This document shows, in pieces, positions 50,044 through 58,924 of a DNA stretch of 62,392 nt. The notes below the pieces were generated by a model. The model was not told the origin of the DNA, ran no database searches, and saw only the letters and a list, made by a program, of their open reading frames with translations. Source of the DNA: Pseudomonas sp. K2I15. GTDB lineage: Bacteria > Pseudomonadota > Gammaproteobacteria > Pseudomonadales > Pseudomonadaceae. Each line of letters opens with the position of its first letter. Position 1 is the stretch's first letter. The stretch spans positions 1 to 62,392 of the forward strand of contig NZ_NIXO01000039.1 in the NCBI RefSeq assembly GCF_002204795.1. The letters are read 5' to 3'. The translations under genes and the position numbers were made by a program.

Positions 50044-51211
50044 AAAGACCAGACATACCTTCATAGGCAGTATTGGTCAACGCAACCACCGTGAGCTTTT
50101 GCTGAGGGTCGACAAACCAGCTATGGCCGTAGGCGCCGCCCCATTGCAAGGTGCCCTGGGATTGCGGCGTGCCGGTCAGTGCGGGCTCATCCAGCACCGC
50201 CCAGCCATAACCAAATCCCCAGCCGGGGCCCTGGGCTTGCGCCTTGGCACCGACCTGATCGGTAACCATCAACTGCACGCTGTGTGCAGACAGGATCGGT
50301 GCGCCGCCCTGGCGAATGGTTTCCAGGAACCGCGCAATATCACCCGCCGTACCCGCCATGCCCGCGCCGCCGGAAGGGTAGGCGTGAGGGTCGAGAATAC
50401 GCCGCACATCAAACAGCGCCGTACTGTTGCCTGAGGTAATGGTGGCCTTGTCGACCATGCGTTGCGGCTGCGGTGAGCCATCCTGGTATGCGGCGGACAG
50501 GCGCTTGAAATCAGTCACGGAAAACCCGGTATCGCGCAGCCCCAGCGGCTCGGTCACCGATTCGCTGATCAAGCCCGGCAGGCTCTGGCCGGAGGCTTTT
50601 TGCAGCACCGCCCCCAGCACATCGGTGGCCATCGAATACTGCCAGCCGCTGCCCGGCGGATAACTCAAGGGCACGCTGGCGATGCGCTTCAGGTTCTCGG
50701 CAAAGCTGATCTCGGGTTCGCCCAGGCCATCGGAAACCCCGGCGGTGCGGTACGGTCCGCGGGTACTTTCCAGGAACCCATAGCTGAGGCCCGCGGTGTG
50801 GTTAAGCAACTGGCTGACGGTGATCACCGGCGTAGTGCCATCCGCCAGCTTGGGATTGAAGTCGGGCAGCCAGCGGCTGACCGGATCGTCCAGGCGCAAG
50901 CGGCCTTGTTCCACCAGGTGCATCGCGGCGGCGCAGACCAGCGGCTTGGTGACCGAGGCCAGGCGAAAGATCGTGTCCTCTGTCATTGGGCGCCCGGCTT
51001 CCCGGTCCGCCAGCCCGGCAGCCCGGTGGTAAACCAACTGCCCATCCTGCAGCACCAGCACCACCGTGCCCACCAGGCGTTTGTCGGCGATGGCGCTGTC
51101 GACTACCGCGTCCACTCGCTTGGCGAGCAGCGGGTCCTGGCCGTCGGCGCAGGCGAGGGTGGTACAAAGCGAGGCGGCGAAGGCCACAAGGTGTCTGGCT
51201 GGAGGCTGCAT
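50003..51211 (-). CDS. Exported serine hydrolase, class C beta-lactamase fold
   Basis: A 402-residue protein. The start at 51211 gives a signal peptide (RHLVAFAASLCTTLACA-D). The active-site SxxK is in LASVTKPLV near residue 85, the second motif is Y-S-M (QYSMATDVL) instead of the usual YxN, and a GHSW element near the C-terminus stands for the KTG box. Such proteins are esterases, D-amino-peptidases or transesterases rather than true beta-lactamases. Its 3' end overlaps the helicase gene by 41 bases, tail to tail. Confidence 0.85.
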   Translation of the reverse strand: MQPPARHLVAFAASLCTTLACADGQDPLLAKRVDAVVDSAIADKRLVGTVVLVLQDGQLVYHRAAGLADREAGRPMTEDTIFRLASVTKPLVCAAAMHLVEQGRLRLDDPVSRWLPDFNPKLADGTTPVITVSQLLNHTAGLSYGFLESTRGPYRTAGVSDGLGEPEISFAENLKRIASVPLSYPPGSGWQYSMATDVLGAVLQKASGQSLPGLISESVTEPLGLRDTGFSVTDFKRLSAAYQDGSPQPQRMVDKATITSGNSTALFDVRRILDPHAYPSGGAGMAGTAGDIARFLETIRQGGAPILSAHSVQLMVTDQVGAKAQAQGPGWGFGYGWAVLDEPALTGTPQSQGTLQWGGAYGHSWFVDPQQKLTVVALTNTAYEGMSGLFTRQLRDAVYPPQ

Positions 51212-51270
51212 GGGGCAAGTTCGCTCATTGGCAGTGCAGGACTGCCAAATATGAACACAAGCGCCGCCGA

Positions 51271-52230
51271 CTACAACGAGACATCGCACAGTTGCTGACT
51301 CAAGGCCCACAAACGTTCGGCTTGCTCCGGGTCGACGGCCCAGGACCGTACGCCGTTACGCAGGGTGTCGTCCTGCGACGGTTGGGCAACATCGCAATCT
51401 TCGCAGTAGAGTCCGCCCATGCCCTCCAGCAGCGGGCTGACCGCGCACCATACCGACGTTGCGGCGCCTTGCTCGGGGTTCTTGTAGTGACTGGCGCCGC
51501 AGATATTGCCCTGATCATCCAGGGCACCGACGAACGCCAGGTCGTCCTTGTCCAGATAACGGATCAAGTCAGTGAGGATTTCCCCAGGGTGCACGGAGAA
51601 TGCGCGCACACCATGAGCTTTACCGCGTTGGTCGAGCGCTACCGCGAACAGCGCGTTGGCAGTTTTTGACTGGCCGTAGGCGAGCCATTTGTCATAGGGG
51701 CGGCGTTCAAATTGCGGGTCGTCGAAGTGCACAGGGCTGAGACGATGGCCGAGGGACGACACCGAAACCACCCGTGCCCCATTGGCCCTGCACAACGCGG
51801 GCCATAGCCGGGCGGTGAGCTGGAAGTGGCCCAGGTGATTGGTGGCAAACTGGGCTTCGATGCCTTGCGCATCCCGTTGCAGTGGGGTGGCCATGATTCC
51901 GGCGCTATTGATCAGCAGGTTCAATACCCGCCCGCTCGCGAGGAAATTCTCGGCAAACCGGTCAATGGAAAGCGGGTCGAGTAAATCCAGGCTGGCGTGT
52001 TCAACACCGGCCATTCCCGACAGGTTGCGTTCGGCCTTTTGAGGATCCCGTGCGGGAACGATCACACGCGCACCAGCACCGGTCAGCACGCGCACAGTTT
52101 CCAGGCCAATGCCGGAATAGCCGCCGGTGACAATCACCGTCTTGCCACGCAAGTCGCAGCCCGCCAAGGCTTGCAGGGCGGTAGTGCTGGCGTCGAAGCC
52201 GCTGGCGATGGGGGTTTGTGTCTTAGTCAT
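51271..52230 (-). CDS. SDR-family oxidoreductase (retinol dehydrogenase/protochlorophyllide-reductase-like)
   Basis: A 319-residue short-chain dehydrogenase with an N-terminal extension of about 28 residues. The cofactor loop is VTGGYSGIGLETVRVL, then INSAGIMATPL near residue 107 and the catalytic Ser (VSVSSLG) and YGQSKTAN. SVHPGEILT follows. Substrate unknown. It is divergent from the AraC regulator by 96 bases, so it is a likely target of that regulator. Confidence 0.87.
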   Translation of the reverse strand: MTKTQTPIASGFDASTTALQALAGCDLRGKTVIVTGGYSGIGLETVRVLTGAGARVIVPARDPQKAERNLSGMAGVEHASLDLLDPLSIDRFAENFLASGRVLNLLINSAGIMATPLQRDAQGIEAQFATNHLGHFQLTARLWPALCRANGARVVSVSSLGHRLSPVHFDDPQFERRPYDKWLAYGQSKTANALFAVALDQRGKAHGVRAFSVHPGEILTDLIRYLDKDDLAFVGALDDQGNICGASHYKNPEQGAATSVWCAVSPLLEGMGGLYCEDCDVAQPSQDDTLRNGVRSWAVDPEQAERLWALSQQLCDVSL

Positions 52231-52326
52231 GAAAAATCTCCTTATGGGAGGCTCAGGTTCCTCGCTGGAGCCCGGACGCGGAATACCCTAAAGTCCGTGT
52301 TTCTGTCGCGATCGTCCGGAGCTTTT

Positions 52327-53289
52327 ATGGATACCCTTTCCGATGTGCTGGCACTGTTAAAAAGCCATCGTTCGACCTTCGCCGGCCTGAAGGCTGGAGG
52401 CACCTGGGCCATTAATTTTGCGGCGCCGGATGGCATCAAGTTCAACGCCGTGGTGGAGGGCAGTTGCTGGCTGGAGGTGGAAGGGCTGGTGGTGCCGATT
52501 CGGCTGTATGAGGGTGATTGTTTTCTATTGACCCAGGCACGCCCGTGGAGGCTGTCCAGCAATCTGTCCCGTGAAGGCGTTGACGCGCGTGAGGTGTATG
52601 CCGATGCGGTGGGCGGCATCGCGACAGTGGGTGACACGGTGGATTTGTTTTTGATCGCCGGGCGTTTCATCTACGGGGATGACGCCCGGCTGTTGCTGGA
52701 CAGCTTGCCGCCGGTGCTGCGGGTGAGTGCCAACTCCGAACAGGCGGCCGTGTTGCGCTGGTGCCTGGACCGCCTGGCCCGAGAATATGCCAGCCCGTTG
52801 CAAGGCGCGGCGCTGATGACCGAGCATTTGGCGCAAATGATGCTGGTGCAAATCCTGCGGCTCTATCAATCTTCCATGGGCGCCAGCACCACCGGTTGGC
52901 TGGGAGCGTTGACCGATTCGAGGCTGGCCCCGGTGTTGCGGGAAATTCACGCGGCGCCGGCCCGGCGCTGGACGTTGAGTGAAATGGCCGGCGTGGCGAG
53001 TCAGTCCCGTTCTACCTTTGCCCTGCACTTCAAGCAACGGGTGGGGTTGGCGCCTCAGGAATACCTGACCCGCTGGCGCATGCATCTGGCGGTACAGGCC
53101 TTGAAAGCCAGCGACAGCAGTGTGTCCACGATCGGCCAGTCCCTGGGTTATCAGTCCGACAGCGCTTTCAGCAATGCTTTCAAGCGCGTGATGGCCTGTT
53201 CTCCCCGGGAATACCGCGAGCGAACCCCACACAAGGAACCCAGTGATGAGCGATATCCAACAGCAGAAGGTCAAGGTCAACGGCATTGA
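52327..53289 (+). CDS. AraC-family regulator with cupin_6 domain
   Basis: A 320-residue regulator. The start at 52327 gives MDTLSDVLALLKSHRSTFAG, the standard opening; the frame is open about 110 codons upstream but that part lies over the divergent SDR gene and is not used. The N-terminal cupin_6 domain (about 15-180) includes CWLEVEG and GDCFLLTQARPW. The C-terminal helix-turn-helix pair is WTLSEMAGVASQSRSTFALH and STIGQSLGYQSDSAFSNAFK. Its last 44 bases overlap the epoxide-hydrolase-like gene. It probably controls this gene and the divergent SDR gene. Confidence 0.88.
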   Translation: MDTLSDVLALLKSHRSTFAGLKAGGTWAINFAAPDGIKFNAVVEGSCWLEVEGLVVPIRLYEGDCFLLTQARPWRLSSNLSREGVDAREVYADAVGGIATVGDTVDLFLIAGRFIYGDDARLLLDSLPPVLRVSANSEQAAVLRWCLDRLAREYASPLQGAALMTEHLAQMMLVQILRLYQSSMGASTTGWLGALTDSRLAPVLREIHAAPARRWTLSEMAGVASQSRSTFALHFKQRVGLAPQEYLTRWRMHLAVQALKASDSSVSTIGQSLGYQSDSAFSNAFKRVMACSPREYRERTPHKEPSDERYPTAEGQGQRH

Positions 53290-54187
53290 ATTGAACGTGC
53301 ACATCGCCGGGCCCGAGAGCGGCCCGCCGGTGTGGCTGCTGCATGGGTTTCCCGAGTGCTGGCACTCCTGGCGCGAACAGATTCCGGCGCTCGTCGGGCA
53401 GGGTTATCGGGTGTTTGTGCCGCAAATGCGCGGTTATGGACAATCCAGTGCGCCGCCGGAGGTGGCCGACTATGACCTGCTGACCCTGTGCGCCGATATC
53501 CAGGGCGCCATGGACCTGTTCGGGCATCGCAAGGTCGTCATGGTCGGTCATGACTGGGGCGCGGTGGTGGCTTGGCACCTGGCGTTGCTGGAGCCTGAGC
53601 GAATTACCAAGCTTGTCACTATGTCGGTGCCTTTCGCCGGACGCTCACGCAGGCCGGTGATCGAGATCATGCGCGAGCTGTACGCCGATCGCTTCAATTA
53701 CATCCTGTACTTCCAGGCCCCTGGCGTGGCCGAAAAGGAACTGGACGCGGACATCGAGCGGACCTTGCGGCTGTTCATGCAGGACCAGGACGTGTTCCTG
53801 CAGAAGAAACCCGCCAGCGCGAAACTGCTGGAGGGTGTTGCACTGCCGGGCAAGCTCCCGGCCTGGTGCAGCCAGCAGGACCTCGACGTGTATGTGCAGA
53901 CCTTTGCCGGCGACGGCTTTCGCGGCCCACTGAACTGGTACCGCAATTTCGAACGCAACTGGCAGCGCACGGAATTCCTGGCCGGCAAGCAGGTGCTGCA
54001 ACCGACGCTGTTCCTGATCGGCGACCGCGACCCGGTGGGTGTGTTCGAAGCCCACACCCTCAAGCGCATGCCCGACTCAGTACCGAACCTGCAACAAGCC
54101 GTCCTGGCTAACTGCGGCCACTGGATTCAGAACGAGCAGGGGCCCAAGGTCAACGAACTGCTGCTCGGGTTTCTAGGGCGAACGTGA
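53246..54187 (+). CDS. Alpha/beta hydrolase, soluble epoxide hydrolase-like
   Basis: A 313-residue cytosolic hydrolase. ATG 53246 has AAGGA 8 bases upstream, inside the aracC-type regulator's 3' end. The oxyanion motif is LLHGFPECWHSW, the nucleophile is the Asp of MVGHDWGAVVAWHLA (near residue 104), and the charge-relay His is in ANCGHWIQNE near the C-terminus; FLIGDRDPVG holds the acid. An Asp nucleophile with HGFPE points to epoxide hydrolases or haloalkane dehalogenase relatives. It overlaps the histidine kinase gene tail to tail by 38 bases. Confidence 0.88.
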   Translation: MSDIQQQKVKVNGIELNVHIAGPESGPPVWLLHGFPECWHSWREQIPALVGQGYRVFVPQMRGYGQSSAPPEVADYDLLTLCADIQGAMDLFGHRKVVMVGHDWGAVVAWHLALLEPERITKLVTMSVPFAGRSRRPVIEIMRELYADRFNYILYFQAPGVAEKELDADIERTLRLFMQDQDVFLQKKPASAKLLEGVALPGKLPAWCSQQDLDVYVQTFAGDGFRGPLNWYRNFERNWQRTEFLAGKQVLQPTLFLIGDRDPVGVFEAHTLKRMPDSVPNLQQAVLANCGHWIQNEQGPKVNELLLGFLGRT

Positions 54188-55616
54188 ACGTCGCGCCGCG
54201 GCCGGGCACATCGATCAGGCGGATCTCCTGACCGTGCAATTGCAGGATCCGGTGCACGATGCGCAAGCCCAGCCCGCCATCGCGACGGGCACCGCCAATG
54301 GTGAAGGCGCGCAGGAACAGGCTTTCGCGCAAATCGGCGGCAATCCCCGGCCCGCTGTCGCTGACGGTCACTTCGACAAAACCGGCCTTGGGCGCCAGCG
54401 TCACTTCAACTGCGCCCTTGAGCGGCGTGTGACGCAAGGCGTTATCCAGCAGGTTGGTAAGCACCCGTTCGATCAACCCCAGATCCGCCAATACCGTAGG
54501 CACTACCGGCGGCAGGCTTGCGGTTAGGGTGATAGCGCGGGCTTCGGCGGTCAGTTCGAACTTCTGGAAGATGTCCTGCACCAGGTCGGGTAACGAAAAA
54601 CCTTCGATGACCGGCTGCACAAAGCCGTGTTCCAGGCGTACCAGTTCCAACAGTGACTGGGCCAAGCCGCCGACCTTGCGACTCTGGTCCAGGGCAATGC
54701 CCAGGTAGCGCCGGCGTTCCTGCGGGGTCAGGCTCGCGTCTTTCAGCGACAGGGTTTCCAGGTAGCCATGCAGTGAGGCCAGTGGCGTGCGCAGGTCATG
54801 GGAAATGTTCGCCACCATTTCCCTGCGTTCCTGTTCTTGATGAGTAATGGCGCGCCACTGCTCACCCAGGCGATTCTCCATCTGCACGAAGGCGTGGTCG
54901 AGCACCGCGATTTCATCCTGGCTGGCAACCTCGGGTGCCACGGCCTGCGGGACTTTCGGTGCGCCGTTGATATCGAACTGGCCGACCTTTTCGGTCAGCT
55001 GCCGCAGGGGCCGGGTGATCCAGGCAAAGGCGGTCAGGCCCGCCAACAAGCACAACAACGCTACCAGGGCGATGGACCACAGGGCGATGTTCAGGGCCAT
55101 GCCGGTGGCGTCCCGGGCGTCGAACACATCGTGAGCCTCGCCCAACAACACCACATACAAGTAACCGGCCTGCTGGCCGTTGACCCGCAGCGGCGCGGCG
55201 CTGAACACCTTGAGGCCGTCTACGCTGCGCGGGTCATCGCCGAGGATCGGTAGCATCGCACCGCTAAGGAAACGGAGAACCGGCTCCAGGTTGACCTGGT
55301 CGCGGCGCAGGTGGCCGCTGGGCGCAGCATTACCGACCACGCGGCCGTTAATGTCCAGCAGGTACACCTCGACGCTCGGGTTCACCAGCATCAACTGGCT
55401 GAAGAGGTTGCGCACGGCATCCGGCTTGAGGCCGTCAGCGTCCATCAGTTGGGTATCGCGGGCGATGTGCGCGGCCAGGTCGCGGGACAGGCCTTGCACC
55501 ACTTCCAGTTCGTGCATGTGGTTGGAGCGCACTTGCAGCCAAGCCGAGGTACCGCTGCAAATCAGCAGCAGCAGGGCGAATACCAGGGACAGGCGTTGGG
55601 TAAGGGTCAGCCTCAT
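54150..55616 (-). CDS. Two-component sensor histidine kinase
   Basis: A 488-residue membrane kinase. The start at 55616 overlaps the regulator's stop (ATGA) and begins the first membrane helix (LSLVFALLLLICSGTSAW). A periplasmic sensor of about 145 residues follows, then the second helix (WSIALVALLCLLAGLTAF), HAMP, HisKA with the phospho-His in ANISHDLRTPLASLHGYL, and HATPase_c with LDNALRHTP, DSGPGIA and GGLGLRIVHRI. Divergent from the methionine sulfoxide reductase genes, it may sense periplasmic oxidants. Signal unknown. Confidence 0.88.
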   Translation of the reverse strand: MRLTLTQRLSLVFALLLLICSGTSAWLQVRSNHMHELEVVQGLSRDLAAHIARDTQLMDADGLKPDAVRNLFSQLMLVNPSVEVYLLDINGRVVGNAAPSGHLRRDQVNLEPVLRFLSGAMLPILGDDPRSVDGLKVFSAAPLRVNGQQAGYLYVVLLGEAHDVFDARDATGMALNIALWSIALVALLCLLAGLTAFAWITRPLRQLTEKVGQFDINGAPKVPQAVAPEVASQDEIAVLDHAFVQMENRLGEQWRAITHQEQERREMVANISHDLRTPLASLHGYLETLSLKDASLTPQERRRYLGIALDQSRKVGGLAQSLLELVRLEHGFVQPVIEGFSLPDLVQDIFQKFELTAEARAITLTASLPPVVPTVLADLGLIERVLTNLLDNALRHTPLKGAVEVTLAPKAGFVEVTVSDSGPGIAADLRESLFLRAFTIGGARRDGGLGLRIVHRILQLHGQEIRLIDVPGRGATFTFALETRAAVR

Positions 55617-56323
55617 GTCGACTGCTCGGCAAATTTGTAGCCACGGCCCCACACCGTGAGGATGCGCGCCGGGTTGGCCGGGTCGGCCTCGACCTTGGCC
55701 CGCAAGCGGTTGATATGGGTGTTGACCGTGTGTTCATAGCCTTCGTGGCTGTAACCCCACACTGCGTTGAGCAGGTCCATGCGCGAAAACACCTTGCCCG
55801 GCTGTCGGGCGAAGAAGTACAGCAGGTCGAATTCCCGAGGCGTGAGGTCCAGCCGCTGGCCTTGCAGAGTGGCATCGCGGGTCAGCGGATTGATAAACAA
55901 CTGGCCCAAGTCGAGGCTACCGGCATCCATCTTCAGGTTGCGTGCCATGGCGTCGACCCGGCGCAGCAGGGCCTTGACCCGCGCCACCAGCTCCGGCATC
56001 GAAAACGGCTTGGCCAGGTAATCATCGGCCCCCAGCTCCAGGCCGAGAATACGGTGCAGTTCGCTGGAACGGGCACTGGTGATAATGATCGGTGTGTAGC
56101 GCGTCATCGCCCGGGCGCGCCGGCAGATTTCCAGGCCGTCGACACCGGGCAGCATCAGATCAAGGATCAACGCATCCCAGCCGCCTTGCTCCAGCAGGCG
56201 CAGGCCTTCGTCACCGTCGGCACTGTGGACCACCTCGAACTGCTCATCGCGCAAGTGCAGGCAGATCAAATCGGCAATATGGGCATCGTCCTCGACCACC
56301 AGGACGCGTTTTGGCTGATCCAT
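55613..56323 (-). CDS. OmpR-family response regulator
   Basis: A 236-residue regulator. The receiver domain has acidic residues in LVVEDDAH, the phospho-Asp in ALILDLMLPGVDG (near residue 54) and the conserved Lys in LAKPFSMPELVARVKALL. The C-terminal winged helix is of OmpR type (LDLTPREFDLLYFFARQPGK, then HINRLRAKVEADP and VWGRGYKF). Coupled to the kinase by ATGA overlap. The 286-base gap to the divergent msrB gene, which contains a REP pair, must contain both promoters. Confidence 0.92.
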   Translation of the reverse strand: MDQPKRVLVVEDDAHIADLICLHLRDEQFEVVHSADGDEGLRLLEQGGWDALILDLMLPGVDGLEICRRARAMTRYTPIIITSARSSELHRILGLELGADDYLAKPFSMPELVARVKALLRRVDAMARNLKMDAGSLDLGQLFINPLTRDATLQGQRLDLTPREFDLLYFFARQPGKVFSRMDLLNAVWGYSHEGYEHTVNTHINRLRAKVEADPANPARILTVWGRGYKFAEQST

Positions 56324-56469
56324 TGATAAAAACCTGTCTTCGTAATTCGCGCATTGTGCGGCTTTTGCAACAGTGTAGTTATCACGAATTGTTTAACTCT
56401 GCGTGAGGATTCCGCGACCACCCCGGGCCTAACCTTACTCATCGCAATGGCGTATGTACGCAACCCCAT

Positions 56470-56563
56470 TGTGGCTAGGGAGCTTGCTCCCGTTGGGTCG
56501 CGAAGCGGCCCCAAAAAACTGGGAGCGCTGCGCACTCCAACGGGAGCAAGCTCCCTCGCCACA
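56470..56563. repeat. REP pair, GTGGCGAGGGAGCTTG type, in the regulator-msrB gap
   Basis: TGTGGCTAGGGAGCTTGCTC and mirror GAGCAAGCTCCCTCGCCACA surround a spacer with GCGAAGCGGCCCC and GGGAGCGCTGCGC. Unlike most copies here, it sits between divergent genes, leaving only 46 bases before msrB. Confidence 0.87.
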
Positions 56564-56609
56564 GGTTACTCGCCAGCCATAAGCATTTGTGTATGTTGAG
56601 GAGAAAGTC

Positions 56610-57122
56610 ATGTATACGCGCCGACAAATGCTCCTGGCCGGCGGCGGCCTAGGGCTCGCGGTAATCGCCGGTGGCCTGCTGCAAAAAATCAACGCCGGCC
56701 CCGCCCTGATCGCCGAAGCCGAAGCCGCCGAAAACTTCGAAGTCAGCCACACCGACGCGCAATGGCGCACCCTGCTGACCGCCGAGCAATACGCAATCCT
56801 GCGCGAGGAGGGCACCGAACGCCCCTACAGCAGCGCCCTCAATAGCGAACACCGCAACGGCACCTTCGCCTGCGCCGGTTGCGCACTGGCGCTGTATTCC
56901 TCCACCACCAAATTCGAGAGCCACACCGGCTGGCCCAGTTTCTGGCAGCCCCTGGAAAACGCCGTGGCCAGCCACGTCGACACCTCCTTCGGCGTGGTAC
57001 GCAAAGAAATCCATTGCAAGCGCTGCGGCGGTCATCAGGGCCATGTGTTCGATGACGGCCCAGCCCCCACTGGCCTGCGCTACTGCATGAACGGCGCAGC
57101 CATGACATTCACCGCGGCTTAA
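56610..57122 (+). CDS. msrB: Exported methionine-R-sulfoxide reductase MsrB
   Basis: A 170-residue MsrB with an N-terminal export signal. The start at 56610 has GAGGAG upstream and gives YTRRQMLLAGGGLGLAVIAG, a twin-arginine-like signal or membrane anchor. The catalytic domain has two zinc CxxC motifs (CAGC near 88 and CKRCGGHQGHVF near 134) and the resolving/catalytic Cys in LRYCMNGAAM. It repairs the R form of methionine sulfoxide in periplasmic proteins. First gene of the msrB-dipZ-msrA operon. Confidence 0.92.
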   Translation: MYTRRQMLLAGGGLGLAVIAGGLLQKINAGPALIAEAEAAENFEVSHTDAQWRTLLTAEQYAILREEGTERPYSSALNSEHRNGTFACAGCALALYSSTTKFESHTGWPSFWQPLENAVASHVDTSFGVVRKEIHCKRCGGHQGHVFDDGPAPTGLRYCMNGAAMTFTAA

Positions 57123-57151
57123 TTCGATGTCTTCTTATAAGGGAATACCCC

Positions 57152-58909
57152 ATGTGGCTTTTGGTTCTCGCCTATCTGGGCGGCGTGCTGACGATTGTCA
57201 GCCCGTGCATCCTGCCGGTTCTGCCTTTTGTCTTCGCTCGCACCGGGCAGCCGTTTTTGCGCAGTGGCTTGCCGCTTTTGCTGGGGATGGCGATGACCTT
57301 CGCCCTGGTCGCGTCGCTCGCGGCAGTGGGCGGCGGTTGGGTGGTGCAAGTCAATCAGTACGGTCGCTGGCTCGCGTTGCTGTTTGTTGCGCTATTCGGG
57401 CTGACGTTGCTGTTGCCAAGCCTGTCCGAGCGCCTGACCCGGCCACTGGTGGCGGCGGGCAGTCGCCTGTCGGAAGCCGCCGGGGCCGATTCGCGGCCGC
57501 GTCCGGGCGCTTCGTTCCTGATCGGCGTGGCCACCGGACTACTGTGGGCACCGTGCGCCGGGCCCATCCTGGGGCTGGTGCTGACGGGCGCCGCACTGCA
57601 AGGCGCCAGTATCGGCACTACCTTGCTCTTGCTGGCCTACGCGGCAGGCGCTGCCACCTCCCTGGCCCTGGCGCTGCTGGTCGGCGGTAAAGTCTTTGGC
57701 TTCATGAAGCGCTCGCTGGGCGCTGGCGAATGGCTGCGTCGTGGTCTGGGCGCGCTGATGCTGGCCGGTGTGGCGGCGATTGCCCTGGGCCTGGACACCG
57801 GGATCCTGGCGCGCTTGTCGACGGCTTCCACGGGTGGCCTGGAACAAAGCCTGGTGGAAAAACTCAGCGCCAAGCCTGAACAGAAGAGCGGGGCGATGAT
57901 GGCCGGTGGCGCGATGATGGCTGCCAACCACAGCGACGCACTGCCGGTAGAAGGCCAGTTGCCGCCGCTGGACGGCGCCGTGCAATGGCTCAACTCCGAG
58001 CCACTGACCGCCGAGGCACTGAAAGGCAAGGTGGTGCTGGTGGATTTCTGGACCTACTCCTGCATCAACTGCTTGCGCACCTTGCCTTACGTCAAGGCCT
58101 GGGCCGAGAAGTATCGCGACCAGGGCCTGGTGGTGATCGGTGTACACGCCCCGGAATTCGCCTTCGAGCGCGACGTAAACAACGTCACCAAGGCCATGAA
58201 AGACCTGGGCATCACCTACCCGGTGGCCATCGACAACAACTACAAGATCTGGCGCGCCTTCAACAACCAGTACTGGCCGGCGCATTACTTTGCCGATGCC
58301 AAGGGCCAGATTCGCTACCACCATTTTGGTGAGGGTGATTACGCCGAGTCCGAGCGTGTTATCCAGCAACTGCTGCGTGAAGCGGGCGCAACCAAAGTCG
58401 CAAGCGGCTTGATCGAAGCAGACGCCAAGGGTATCCAGGCCGCACCCGACATGAACGAAGTGCAGTCGCCGGAAACCTATCTGGGCTTCCAGCGCGCCGA
58501 GAATTTCGTCTCCACCGGTACCCTGGCCACCGACACAGTCGCCAACTATCCGGCAGCCGGCAATCTCGCGCTGAATAACTGGACCCTGGAAGGCCAATGG
58601 AACGTCGGTGGCCAGCAAGCCACCCTGGCGACGGCCAACGGCAAGATCGTCTACCGCTTCCACGCCCGTGACCTGCACCTGGTGCTGGGCCCTGGCGCCG
58701 ATGGCAAACCGGTGCGCTTCAAGGTCACCCTCGACGGCCAGGCCCCGGGCGATGCCCATGGTACCGACGTTGCGCCGGATGGCAGTGGCACCGTGACCGA
58801 ACAACGCTTGTACCAGCTTGTACGCCAGCCTGGCGCCGTCAAGGATCGGACGTTCACCATCGAGTTTCTTGATCCGCACGTGGCGGCCTACGCCTTCACC
58901 TTCGGTTGA
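57152..58909 (+). CDS. CcdA/DsbD-type membrane thiol relay fused to thioredoxin-like domain (DipZ-like)
   Basis: A 585-residue inner-membrane protein. Residues 1-235 are a CcdA/DsbD-type domain of about six helices with SPCILPVLPFVFART and APCAGPILGLVLTG, whose two Cys form the transmembrane relay. Residues about 285-430 are a periplasmic TlpA-like domain with the active site YSCINCLRTLPYVKAW. The last 150 residues are a beta-rich domain known from DipZ proteins. It would carry electrons from cytosolic thioredoxin across the membrane. Placed between msrB and msrA, it is the obvious reductant for both. It starts 29 bases after msrB. Confidence 0.92.
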   Translation: MWLLVLAYLGGVLTIVSPCILPVLPFVFARTGQPFLRSGLPLLLGMAMTFALVASLAAVGGGWVVQVNQYGRWLALLFVALFGLTLLLPSLSERLTRPLVAAGSRLSEAAGADSRPRPGASFLIGVATGLLWAPCAGPILGLVLTGAALQGASIGTTLLLLAYAAGAATSLALALLVGGKVFGFMKRSLGAGEWLRRGLGALMLAGVAAIALGLDTGILARLSTASTGGLEQSLVEKLSAKPEQKSGAMMAGGAMMAANHSDALPVEGQLPPLDGAVQWLNSEPLTAEALKGKVVLVDFWTYSCINCLRTLPYVKAWAEKYRDQGLVVIGVHAPEFAFERDVNNVTKAMKDLGITYPVAIDNNYKIWRAFNNQYWPAHYFADAKGQIRYHHFGEGDYAESERVIQQLLREAGATKVASGLIEADAKGIQAAPDMNEVQSPETYLGFQRAENFVSTGTLATDTVANYPAAGNLALNNWTLEGQWNVGGQQATLATANGKIVYRFHARDLHLVLGPGADGKPVRFKVTLDGQAPGDAHGTDVAPDGSGTVTEQRLYQLVRQPGAVKDRTFTIEFLDPHVAAYAFTFG

Positions 58910-58924
58910 TTGGGAGTGCATGTA

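Noticed and set aside
50003..51211. Calling the class C-fold protein an AmpC beta-lactamase
   Set aside because: The second motif is YSM rather than YxN and there is no KTG; esterase or peptidase relatives fit better.
51997..52326. In-frame extension of the AraC regulator over the divergent SDR gene
   Set aside because: The extension is antisense to the conserved N-terminus of the SDR gene; the family start lies at 52327.
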